Source: Litoribrevibacter albus (GTDB lineage: Bacteria > Pseudomonadota > Gammaproteobacteria > Pseudomonadales > Litoribrevibacteraceae). Taken from it: a DNA stretch of 64,000 nucleotides. The notes under the pieces were generated by a model. The model was not told the origin of the DNA. It did not search any database and saw nothing but the letters and a program-made list of their open reading frames with translations. Made by a program: the position numbers and the translations under genes. Numbering within the stretch: position 1 is the first letter of the stretch; the number at the start of each line of letters is the position of its first letter. The stretch is from assembly GCF_030159995.1 (NCBI RefSeq), contig NZ_BSNM01000026.1, forward strand, positions 1 through 64,000. The letters are read 5' to 3'. Positions 56,879 to 64,000 of this stretch are shown piece after piece.

Positions 56879-58681
56879 ATGCCAGAATATAAGGCTCCTT
56901 TACGCGACATGAAGTTCGTCATGGACGAACTACTAGACATGCAAACTCACTATCAGTCACTAGGTGCTGATGAATGTACAGAAGATATGGTTGATGCCAT
57001 CCTTTCTGAAGGTGCAAAGTTCTGTGAGAACGTTCTTGCGCCTCTTAACCGTGTAGGTGATGAAGAAGGCTGTACTTGGAGTGAAGATGGCGTAAAAACA
57101 CCAACTGGCTTTAAAGAAGCATATCAGCAGTACGTTGAAGGTGGTTGGCCTTCAATGACATGTGACCCTGAGTACGGTGGTCAAGGTCTACCTGCATCTA
57201 TCGGTATCGCAGTAAGCGAAATGGTAGGTTCTTCAAACTGGGCATGGGGTATGTACCCTGGTCTTTCTCACGGTGCAGTTGACACTGTTGAAATGCACGG
57301 TACTGAAGAGCAGAAGCAAACTTACCTAACTAAGCTTATCTCTGGTGAGTGGACAGGTACTATGTGTCTGACTGAACCACACTGTGGTTCTGACCTAGGT
57401 CTACTTAAAACCAAAGCTGAGCCAAATGCTGACGGTTCTTACAACATCACTGGTACTAAGATCTTTATCTCTGCTGGTGAACACGACATGGCAGAGAACA
57501 TCATTCACATCTGTCTTGCTCGTCTTCCGGATGCGCCTAAAGGCACTAAAGGTATTTCTCTTTTCATCGTACCTAAGATGCTTCCAAACGAAGATGGTTC
57601 TGTAGGTGAGCGTAACGCGGTTGCTTGTGGTTCTATCGAACACAAAATGGGTATCCACGGTAACTCTACTTGTGTAATGAACTTCGACGGTGCAAAAGGC
57701 TGGTTGATCGGTCCTGAGAACAAAGGTCTGAACTGCATGTTCACGTTCATGAACTTTGCTCGTATCGGTACTGCACTACAAGGTAGCTCTGCAATGGAAT
57801 CTTCATTCCAAGGCGCGCTAACTTACGCAAAAGATCGTTTGGCAATGCGTTCTCTTTCTGGTCCTAAGGCACCTGAGAAAGCAGCTGACCCAATTATCGT
57901 TCACCCAGACGTTCGTCGTATGCTATTGACGATCAAGTCTCTTGGTGAAGGTGGTCGTGCACTAGCTTACCTAACGGCTAAGCAAGCGGACATCGTTAAG
58001 TCTCCAAATTCTTCTGAAGAAGCGAAGAAAGAAGCTGACGAACTACTAGGTTTCCTAACGCCAATCGCGAAAGCATTCCTAACTGAAGTAGGCTTCGAGT
58101 GTACTTCTCACGGTATGCAAGTATACGGTGGTCACGGTTTCATCGCCGAGTGGGGCATGGAGCAGCTAATGCGTGACGTTCGTATTTCTATGATGTACGA
58201 AGGAACCACTGGTATCCAGGCGCTTGACCTACTAGGTCGTAAAGTTCTAATGACTCAAGGTGAGGCGTTGAAGCGCTTTACTAAGATCGTTCACAAGTTC
58301 TGTAAAGAGAACGAAGGTAACGAAGCAATCGCTCAGTTTGTTGCGCCTCTAGCAGAGCACAACAAAGAGTGGGGCGACCTAACTATGAAGATCGGTATGG
58401 CTGCAATGAAGAATCGCGATGAAGTTGGCGCGTCTTCTGTAGACTACCTAATGTACTCTGGTTATGTATGTCTTGCTTACCTATGGGCAGAAATGGCTAA
58501 AGTTGCTCAAGAGAAACTTGATGCTGGTACTGAAGAAGAAGCTTTCTACAAGGCTAAGCTTCAGACTGCTAAGTTCTACTTCGATCGCATCTTGCCTCGT
58601 ACTCGTGCACATGCAGTAACTATGCTGTCTGGTGCTGAGAACTTGATGGATATGGAAGAAGAAAACTTCGCATTCCTATAA
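56879..58681 (+). CDS. Acyl-CoA dehydrogenase (long form)
   Basis: 600 residues, longer than the typical 380-residue enzyme because of a C-terminal extension domain. The FAD-dependent core has CLTEPHCGSDLG and the catalytic Glu region MMYEGTTGIQALDLLGRK. It introduces the 2,3-double bond of acyl-CoA in beta-oxidation, in the cytoplasm. GAGGAA precedes the ATG. Codon use is strongly biased, which suggests high expression when induced. It is closed by its own terminator, and the paralogue lies 1.2 kb downstream. Confidence 0.92.
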   Translation: MPEYKAPLRDMKFVMDELLDMQTHYQSLGADECTEDMVDAILSEGAKFCENVLAPLNRVGDEEGCTWSEDGVKTPTGFKEAYQQYVEGGWPSMTCDPEYGGQGLPASIGIAVSEMVGSSNWAWGMYPGLSHGAVDTVEMHGTEEQKQTYLTKLISGEWTGTMCLTEPHCGSDLGLLKTKAEPNADGSYNITGTKIFISAGEHDMAENIIHICLARLPDAPKGTKGISLFIVPKMLPNEDGSVGERNAVACGSIEHKMGIHGNSTCVMNFDGAKGWLIGPENKGLNCMFTFMNFARIGTALQGSSAMESSFQGALTYAKDRLAMRSLSGPKAPEKAADPIIVHPDVRRMLLTIKSLGEGGRALAYLTAKQADIVKSPNSSEEAKKEADELLGFLTPIAKAFLTEVGFECTSHGMQVYGGHGFIAEWGMEQLMRDVRISMMYEGTTGIQALDLLGRKVLMTQGEALKRFTKIVHKFCKENEGNEAIAQFVAPLAEHNKEWGDLTMKIGMAAMKNRDEVGASSVDYLMYSGYVCLAYLWAEMAKVAQEKLDAGTEEEAFYKAKLQTAKFYFDRILPRTRAHAVTMLSGAENLMDMEEENFAFL

Positions 58682-58719
58682 GTTTCTAAGTGCTCTTATT
58701 TTAAGAGTCCTGGATACAG

Positions 58720-58750
58720 AAAAAACCGCAGCCTAGGCTGCGGTTTTTTT
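58720..58750 (+). terminator. Terminator after the first acyl-CoA dehydrogenase
   Basis: A long perfect stem, AAAAAACCGCAGCC with GGCTGCGGTTTTTT, is followed by T. Confidence 0.94.
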
Positions 58751-58826
58751 GTTTTAGGGCATACTATCTTTGTCATTTACCTGCTAGTGTTTTCTTTTCA
58801 TTGAAACGTTTGGCTTAGGTGTCTCT

Positions 58827-59741
58827 ATGGATAGTGCTCTTTGGTTGAGATATGGACTGGGTGTCAGTCGTGCCCCTTTCTTAACCCTTTCTTTGGTTTC
58901 TATCGTATTTGCTTGGTCTTTGGCATTTTTCCAGACGGGTTTACCTTCCTTCTTTGACAGCTTTTTGATTCTTATTGCTATGATCTCGTCCCATATCGGG
59001 GTGAATGCACTAAATGAATATCAGGACTTTAAGTCGGGATTAGACTTATCCACAGATAAAACCATCTTTAGTGGTGGCAGTGGCACGCTGGTGGATCATC
59101 CGGAGTTTGCAGAAAGGGCAAAACAGATTGCATTTGGTGCCATTGGTTTGGCGGTGCTAATCGGCTTGTGGTTTGTTTTTTCGGTGGGTATTGAGCTATT
59201 GCCGGTGGGGGTGTTGGGTTTATGGATTGTGATGAATTACACCACGGTGATTAATCGTCATCCCTGGTTGTGTCTGGTGGCGCCAGGGTTTGGTATTGGT
59301 ATATTGGCCACTTTAGGCTCGGTGTACATTTTATCAGGTGGCCTTAGCTGGGAGGCTGTTTTTTGGGGGCTGGGATATGCTCTGTTGTTGAATAACTTAC
59401 TGTTATTAAATCAGTTTCCCGATAAGCAGGCTGATGAAGCGGTTCAGCGTTGTCATATGTGGATTGCCAAGGGACCCGTTGTGTCTTTAGCATTGTTTCG
59501 AGCGCAGTGGATAAGTGCTTTTGCATTAGTTGCTATCAGCGTTTTGTTTGCAGATCTTCCTTGGTTCGGGTTGAGTATTTTGTGTGTGATGATGTTGGTA
59601 TATCCGTTATGGAGATATACGCAGTCGGAGCAGTGTTTGTCTGACAATCTGCTCTCGGCTTTGGGTAAAAATGTCTTGTTGTGTCATGCATATCCGGCCA
59701 GTTTGAGCGCCATTTTAATTATTTCTCGTTGGCTTACTTGA
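58827..59741 (+). CDS. UbiA-family prenyltransferase
   Basis: 304 residues with about eight or nine transmembrane helices. The two Asp-rich motifs of the family are NALNEYQDFKSGLD (60-73) and NQFPDKQAD (195-203). The first has Glu for the more usual Asp at its second position. Such enzymes attach isoprenoid chains to aromatic acceptors; the layout is closer to MenA than to UbiA, but the acceptor cannot be told. No quinone-synthesis gene is nearby. Confidence 0.75.
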   Translation: MDSALWLRYGLGVSRAPFLTLSLVSIVFAWSLAFFQTGLPSFFDSFLILIAMISSHIGVNALNEYQDFKSGLDLSTDKTIFSGGSGTLVDHPEFAERAKQIAFGAIGLAVLIGLWFVFSVGIELLPVGVLGLWIVMNYTTVINRHPWLCLVAPGFGIGILATLGSVYILSGGLSWEAVFWGLGYALLLNNLLLLNQFPDKQADEAVQRCHMWIAKGPVVSLALFRAQWISAFALVAISVLFADLPWFGLSILCVMMLVYPLWRYTQSEQCLSDNLLSALGKNVLLCHAYPASLSAILIISRWLT

Positions 59742-59757
59742 CCAAGCGTCTGCTCGT

Positions 59758-59786
59758 TATACAAATGACTTTTAATCTAGTAAAAT
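59758..59786 (+). promoter_or_regulatory. Probable promoter of the second acyl-CoA dehydrogenase
   Basis: TATACA (59758-59763), a 17-bp spacer and TAAAAT (59781-59786), about 88 bases before the start codon. No PsrA-like box is present here. Confidence 0.5.
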
Positions 59787-59873
59787 CCCCTGCCATCGTA
59801 CAAGTTGGCAATCCATGCCTGGGCTGTTTAAGCCTATAAACAGATAAAGCGAACCACAAAGCTGGAGAATAAA

Positions 59874-61673
59874 ATGGCTGAATATAAAGCGCCTTTGCGT
59901 GATATGCAGTTCCTTCTTAAGGATGTGTTTGAAGCAGATAAACTATGGGCTCGTTTGCCTGGTGTTGCAGATGTTGTTGATCCTGACACCGCAGATGCCA
60001 TTCTTGAAGAAGCGGCAAAGATTGCAAACGAAGTGCTGGCTCCTCTAAACCGTGAAGCTGATGAGCAGGGTTCTAAGTGGGAAGACGGAAAAGTTACTCC
60101 TCCTGAAGGTTTTGCTGAAGCGTATCAGACTTACATTGAAGGTGGCTGGAATGGTCTTGGTGGTAACCCAGAATTTGGTGGTATGGGTATGCCTAAGACG
60201 CTTGTTGGTCAATTCGAAGAAATGATTCAAGGTTCTTGTATGTCGTTTGGTCTTGCACCAATGTTGACTGCAGGTTCATGTCTTTCAATCAATGCGCACG
60301 CTAGCCAGGAATTGAAAGAGAAATACCTTCCAAACATGTACTCAGGCGTTTGGTCTGGTGCGATGGACTTGACTGAGCCGCACTCAGGTACGGATTTGGG
60401 TATCATCCGCACGAAAGCTGAGCCAAATGGCGACGGTTCTTTCAACATCACAGGTACCAAGATCTTCATCACCTGGGGTGAGCATGACATGGCTGAGAAC
60501 ATCATTCATTTGGTGTTGGCTAAGCTTCCTGATGCACCGAAAGGTCCTAAAGGGATTTCTCTATTCCTAGTACCTAAGTTCCTAGTAAACGATGACGGTT
60601 CATTGGGTGAGCGTAACGACTTCTCTTGTGGTTCTATCGAGAAGAAGATGGGTATTAAAGGTTCTGCTACTTGTGTAATGAACTACGACGGCGCGAAAGG
60701 CTGGTTAGTTGGTGAAGAGAACCAAGGTCTGGCATGTATGTTCACTATGATGAACTACGAGCGTCTTGCGGTAGGTATCCAAGGTATCGGTGCTGCTGAA
60801 GCGTCTTACCAGAGTGCTGTTGAGTATGCGCGTGATCGTCTACAGAGCCGTTCACCAAAAGGTGCTCAGAGCCCGGATAAAGTGGCTGACCCTATCATTG
60901 TTCACCCAGACGTTCGCCGTATGCTTCTAACCATGAAGGCATATACTGAAGCGGGTCGTGCATTCTCTACTTACACCTCTACTTGGTTGGATCGTGCTAA
61001 GTTCACTGAAGATGCTGATGAGAAGAAACTAGCTGACGCGATGGTTGCTCTTCTAACGCCAGTTGCTAAGGCATTCTTGTCTGATAAAGCGCTTGAGTCT
61101 GCAATCGCAGGTCAGCAAGTGTTTGGTGGTCATGGCTTCATCCGTGAGTGGGGTCAAGAGCAGCACGTTCGTGACATCCGTATTACTCAGATTTATGAAG
61201 GTGCGAACGGCATTCAGGCGCTAGACCTTATGGGTCGTAAGATCGCTATGAACGGCGGTTCTATCTACAAGCTGTTCTCTGACGAGATGAAAGCATTCGC
61301 TGCTGAAAACGAAGGTGATGCGGCAATGGCTGAGTTCATCGAGCCGTTGAAAACTGCAATTGAGAACCTTGATGGCCTAACTGCTCACGTTCTTGAAGCT
61401 GCACAGTCTGATGTTCATGAGATTGGTTCTGCGTCTGTAGAATATCTACATGTGTTTGGTCTGACTGCTTACGCTTACATGTGGGCTAAGATGGTTAAAG
61501 TGTCTCAGGCGAAAATCGCTGAAGGTGATACTTCTGGCTTCTATGACTCAAAAGTATCTACTGCACGTTTCTACTTCAAGCGTCTACTTCCAACTTACGA
61601 AGGTCTAACATCTTCTGTTAAGAATGGTGCTGAAGTATTGTTTGAATTGGACGAAGACAAGTTTGTTTTCTAA
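59874..61673 (+). CDS. Acyl-CoA dehydrogenase (long form), paralogue
   Basis: 599 residues, clearly a paralogue of the gene at 56879: the shared start is AEYKAPLRDM, and both have DLTEPHSGTDLG/CLTEPHCGSDLG and IYEGANGIQALDLMGRK with the catalytic Glu. The two probably differ in chain-length preference. GGAGAA gives a ribosome binding site. Codon bias is again strong. It has its own terminator. Confidence 0.92.
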   Translation: MAEYKAPLRDMQFLLKDVFEADKLWARLPGVADVVDPDTADAILEEAAKIANEVLAPLNREADEQGSKWEDGKVTPPEGFAEAYQTYIEGGWNGLGGNPEFGGMGMPKTLVGQFEEMIQGSCMSFGLAPMLTAGSCLSINAHASQELKEKYLPNMYSGVWSGAMDLTEPHSGTDLGIIRTKAEPNGDGSFNITGTKIFITWGEHDMAENIIHLVLAKLPDAPKGPKGISLFLVPKFLVNDDGSLGERNDFSCGSIEKKMGIKGSATCVMNYDGAKGWLVGEENQGLACMFTMMNYERLAVGIQGIGAAEASYQSAVEYARDRLQSRSPKGAQSPDKVADPIIVHPDVRRMLLTMKAYTEAGRAFSTYTSTWLDRAKFTEDADEKKLADAMVALLTPVAKAFLSDKALESAIAGQQVFGGHGFIREWGQEQHVRDIRITQIYEGANGIQALDLMGRKIAMNGGSIYKLFSDEMKAFAAENEGDAAMAEFIEPLKTAIENLDGLTAHVLEAAQSDVHEIGSASVEYLHVFGLTAYAYMWAKMVKVSQAKIAEGDTSGFYDSKVSTARFYFKRLLPTYEGLTSSVKNGAEVLFELDEDKFVF

Positions 61674-61690
61674 GTCGATTTCGAACTAAT

Positions 61691-61720
61691 AAAAAAAGCT
61701 CGCTTCGGCGAGCTTTTTTT
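61691..61720. terminator. Bidirectional terminator
   Basis: A perfect 13-bp stem, AAAAAAAGCTCGC and GCGAGCTTTTTTT, has a stable TTCG loop. It serves the acyl-CoA dehydrogenase and the convergent endonuclease I-like gene. Confidence 0.95.
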
Positions 61721-61782
61721 ATGGGGCTTGATCCGTCCTGAAATGAATTTGGTAAAAAGTGGAAGCTTGTATTCAGCCGTAC

Positions 61783-62457
61783 TTATTTATTCACTTTCAT
61801 TTCAATATCTTTTACCGCATGTGGGTTGTCGATGAAGCGGTTACGATTACCCTGGATTTTTTCTACAAGAATATTTCTGTCTCTTTCAGCCTGATCAACC
61901 GGATCTTTTTCATTCCATTCCATCAGCATATAAACGCCATCAAGGATAGGAAGGTCATAAGCATCGTGCATGTAGAAAATGATACGAGCGATATTACCTT
62001 TAATATCGTCAGCGGGTTCGACGGTTTGGAAATTAGACTTGTAGGAACAGTTTAAATTCGGGAACTGATCTTTACTGCTAGGAAGCTCTGCGTAGCGGGA
62101 ATTACGTCGGTTTAATTCTACTCTTGGCGTTACCGGGTAGATGTTGTGTAAGTCCGATGCTGCAAACTTATAATCTGTGTTCGATCTTCTACAGCGGCTT
62201 TTGGTCCCACAGTTGTAGAAATCAATCATTAGTTGTGTGTTATAAACATGCCCGGCAATGATTCGACGTGTTTTACCTTCAAATGGCTGCTTGCAGAAAA
62301 ATGATTCTCCGCCTTGGCTGTAGATTTCATCCCAGAAGATATCGTTACTTGCTTTTTTCGGGTCATCGATTTTTGTCTGGCCATCGGCAACAGAATGCAG
62401 CGAAGTAAAGATACCTAACGTGATCAGACAGGCGCTTTTTAGGCCTAGGTAATTCAT
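61783..62457 (-). CDS. Endonuclease I (EndA/Vvn)-family protein with altered active site
   Basis: 224 residues with a signal peptide (about 1-25), so exported. Family features are GGESFFCKQPF, the cysteine pattern CGTKSRC, SDLHNIYP with the conserved Asn105, and GNIARIIFYMHD. The catalytic block is changed: the usual Glu-His-Val-x-Pro-Ala is Gly69-His70-Val-Tyr-Asn-Thr here, so the metal-binding Glu is missing. The general-base His and the Asn remain. Activity is therefore uncertain. ATG 62457 is chosen over TTG 62472. Confidence 0.78.
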   Translation of the reverse strand: MNYLGLKSACLITLGIFTSLHSVADGQTKIDDPKKASNDIFWDEIYSQGGESFFCKQPFEGKTRRIIAGHVYNTQLMIDFYNCGTKSRCRRSNTDYKFAASDLHNIYPVTPRVELNRRNSRYAELPSSKDQFPNLNCSYKSNFQTVEPADDIKGNIARIIFYMHDAYDLPILDGVYMLMEWNEKDPVDQAERDRNILVEKIQGNRNRFIDNPHAVKDIEMKVNK

Positions 62458-62635
62458 TGACTTCAATCCCAATCGAACGTTTATTATTGTTAGAACTGAG
62501 AACAGTGTAACAGCCTTGCTACAATTTTAAAGATCTAAGGAATAATTATTTGACACTAATATTAAATTATGTCAGACGTTTGTTTGAATGTGTCAAAGTG
62601 TAAGAAAAAAGGACTAGATTTATCATTGTGTAACG

Positions 62636-62666
62636 AGTCAGGAGGCAGGGCACCTCCTGAGTTTTT
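62636..62666 (+). terminator. Hairpin with T-run on the plus strand
   Basis: TCAGGAGG (62638-62645) and CCTCCTGA (62653-62660) are followed by GTTTTT on the plus strand. The nearest gene, at 62672, is on the minus strand, where no T-run follows. The sense therefore does not fit the annotated gene. Confidence 0.5.
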
Positions 62667-62671
62667 GTCGA

Positions 62672-63157
62672 TTAGCTGCGCTTTTTAGGTACCCAAGCCC
62701 AGATCATTTCGCATTCTACAGGCTCTTTATTGTCTTCGTCTGTTACTGTGATTTTGACGCTGACTTCGCCCTTATCCTGATTGATCATCAACTGACGCTC
62801 GGCTTCAGATAATTCAGCAACGGCCGTTAAGTTACCTTTAGCACGACGAACATAGTTCAAGTTCATTGATTTGATTAGCAGTAACTTGTCGTCAGGGCAG
62901 TTCATTCCGCACAGGAAGCCTGTTGCAGACTCAGCCAATAGTGCCATTGCCGCTGCATGAACGCCTTTAATGTGGTTTTGAACGCGTTTTTTATTCTTTA
63001 ATACAAGTACACTACGTTCTTGGCCTAATTCTTCGATTTGGATACCAGAAGTACCAGCGAAAGGAATTACACGCCCAAAAAACATGGATAGAGTTTTGCC
63101 TTTAAGTGGTGATGGCAACTTGTTGATGTTAGAAACAATGGTAAGTAATTGACTCAT
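62672..63157 (-). CDS. DUF4442 hotdog-fold protein, possible thioesterase
   Basis: 161 residues. The pattern NHIKGVHAAAMALLAES (61-77) is typical of the DUF4442/PaaI-like hotdog fold, with Asn61 and His67 at positions often used in thioesterases. An acyl-CoA substrate is plausible given the two acyl-CoA dehydrogenases nearby, but this is inference. It is a single gene divergent from the LysR regulator. Confidence 0.75.
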   Translation of the reverse strand: MSQLLTIVSNINKLPSPLKGKTLSMFFGRVIPFAGTSGIQIEELGQERSVLVLKNKKRVQNHIKGVHAAAMALLAESATGFLCGMNCPDDKLLLIKSMNLNYVRRAKGNLTAVAELSEAERQLMINQDKGEVSVKITVTDEDNKEPVECEMIWAWVPKKRS

Positions 63158-63286
63158 AGTATTAATTCTCTCTGATTGATTGCACGCATTTTATACTGAT
63201 TTGGTGAAGGTAAAAAAGTTGATATGTCACCAATCTTTTTAAAAATGGATAATTTACTCTAAAATCAGTGGATAATGATTTAGTTG

Positions 63287-63308
63287 AATTGCTATTTAGC
63301 AATTTTTT
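63287..63308 (+). terminator. Terminator-like hairpin in the DUF4442-LysR gap
   Basis: AATTGCT (63287-63293) and AGCAATT (63298-63304) with an ATTT loop run into a TTTTTT tract. It points along the plus strand, 90 bases before the LysR start. Confidence 0.45.
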
Positions 63309-63398
63309 AATAGATATCTTGTGCTAAAGTATGTCTAAGACAGTAATGACTTACTTTTAAGATAATAAAAACAATGCCTTTAAGCCGGAACCTAGAAG

Positions 63399-64000
63399 AT
63401 GGATCTTAACGATTTTCTAATTTTCACCCGAGTTGTAGATTGTGGCAGCCTCACAGCCGCTGGTCGTGAGCTCAATATGCCGAAATCTACGATCAGTCGT
63501 CGTATTACTCAGTTGGAAGAGCGCTTAGCCGTACGTCTGTTAGATCGTACTACACGTCATCTCAAGCTAACTGAGATTGGTGAGCGTTATTACGGGCATT
63601 GTCAGAGAATTCTTCGTGAAATAGAAGAGGCCGAAGCCAGTCTTTCCGATCTCCAACAAAAACCGCAAGGTCGATTGAATATATCTACGCCAGTTGAGTT
63701 TGGTATGTACTACATGGGCGGCTTGGTCTCGTCGTTTATGGATAAGTACCCGGAGATTCAGTGTCGTGTGGATTTATCCGGTCGAGCAACGGATTTGCTG
63801 GAAGATGACATTGATATTGCCCTGAAGATTGGTGATTTACCTGATTCAAACTTTGTGGCAACCCGTTTAGGGGTGTTGTCCCGTGGTATCTATGTAAGCC
63901 CTGAATACATTGAGCGTAATGGTCCGTTAGACACGCACGAGCAGTTGATTGAATCAAACTGTATCGTCATGCAGCAAAGCCAGCATCTACCCTGGAACCT
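63399..64000 (+). CDS. LysR-family transcriptional regulator, N-terminal part (truncated by window end)
   Basis: The frame is open from ATG 63399 to the window end (about 200 codons). The N-terminal winged helix-turn-helix is complete: DFLIFTRVVDCGSLTAAGRE, MPKSTISRRITQLEERLAVR and LLDRTTRHLKLTEIGERYY. The effector-binding domain begins near residue 90 (GRLNISTPVEFGMYYMG). Regulators of this type usually control a neighbouring gene; the divergent DUF4442 gene is one candidate. Confidence 0.93.
   Translation, partial: MDLNDFLIFTRVVDCGSLTAAGRELNMPKSTISRRITQLEERLAVRLLDRTTRHLKLTEIGERYYGHCQRILREIEEAEASLSDLQQKPQGRLNISTPVEFGMYYMGGLVSSFMDKYPEIQCRVDLSGRATDLLEDDIDIALKIGDLPDSNFVATRLGVLSRGIYVSPEYIERNGPLDTHEQLIESNCIVMQQSQHLPWN

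Overview
The window is a housekeeping stretch of a gammaproteobacterial chromosome, moderately AT-leaning. It most resembles an aerobic marine Oceanospirillales/Pseudomonadales-type bacterium. The grounds are the order rplM-rpsI-petABC-sspAB, dolP-diaA-yraN-lpoA / rsmI-rnpB, the full dcw cluster and lpxC-M23-secA-argJ-nudix/ThiE-yacG-coaE. As I recall it, this order runs closely parallel to Pseudomonas. The bioBFHCD block followed by a SprA-like gene and two long acyl-CoA dehydrogenases also recalls a Pseudomonas locus. The genus cannot be fixed from the sequence alone.

Layout. 1-105: 3' end of a 5S rRNA and its terminator. 413-8724: secreted glutaredoxin-like protein, leuA, a probable divergent holD, rimI, a membrane protein, a di-heme peroxidase lipoprotein, prfC and a TatD-family gene. 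8760-9569: periplasmic helical protein of unknown role. 9793-14584: rplM-rpsI, the cytochrome bc1 operon petABC, and sspA-sspB. 14627-17971 (minus strand): dolP, diaA, yraN, lpoA. 17964-19304: rsmI and RNase P RNA. 19613-36669: dcw cluster, mraZ to ftsZ, on one strand with many overlapping genes. 36819-43089: lpxC, an M23 peptidase, secA, argJ. 43162-50584: DUF898 protein, M48 peptidase, nudix/ThiE fusion, yacG-coaE (minus), an OtsA-like protein without catalytic residues, then srkA and comF (minus). 50718-55295: biotin operon bioBFHCD. 55392-61673: a flagellar-rod-like small protein, a SprA-like metalloprotease, and two paralogous acyl-CoA dehydrogenases around a UbiA-type prenyltransferase gene. 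61783-64000: endonuclease I-like protein, a DUF4442 hotdog protein and the start of a LysR regulator that runs off the window.

Working together. The dcw cluster makes lipid-linked peptidoglycan precursor (MurC-F, MraY, MurG, Ddl) and the divisome that uses it (FtsL, I, W, Q, A, Z). MraZ heads it and has a recognisable set of 10-bp-phased TGG repeats just downstream of the cluster promoter. LpoA, DolP and the M23 peptidase add envelope functions. SspA/SspB and SecA link to stress, proteolysis and export. The biotin operon is complete for the BioC-BioH route, with BioF, BioD and BioB.

Most notable points: (1) 47452-48837 has the fold signature of trehalose-6-phosphate synthase but has lost essentially all recognised catalytic residues; (2) the ORF between leuA and rimI looks like an enlarged, divergent DNA polymerase III psi subunit; (3) MraZ-type operator repeats precede mraZ; (4) PsrA-like boxes overlap the promoter of the first acyl-CoA dehydrogenase; (5) a perfect inverted repeat lies in the spacer of the leuA promoter; (6) competing hairpin arms lie upstream of secA; (7) an EndA-family protein lacks the usual metal-binding glutamate. 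I saw no CRISPR array, prophage, insertion sequence or tRNA gene.
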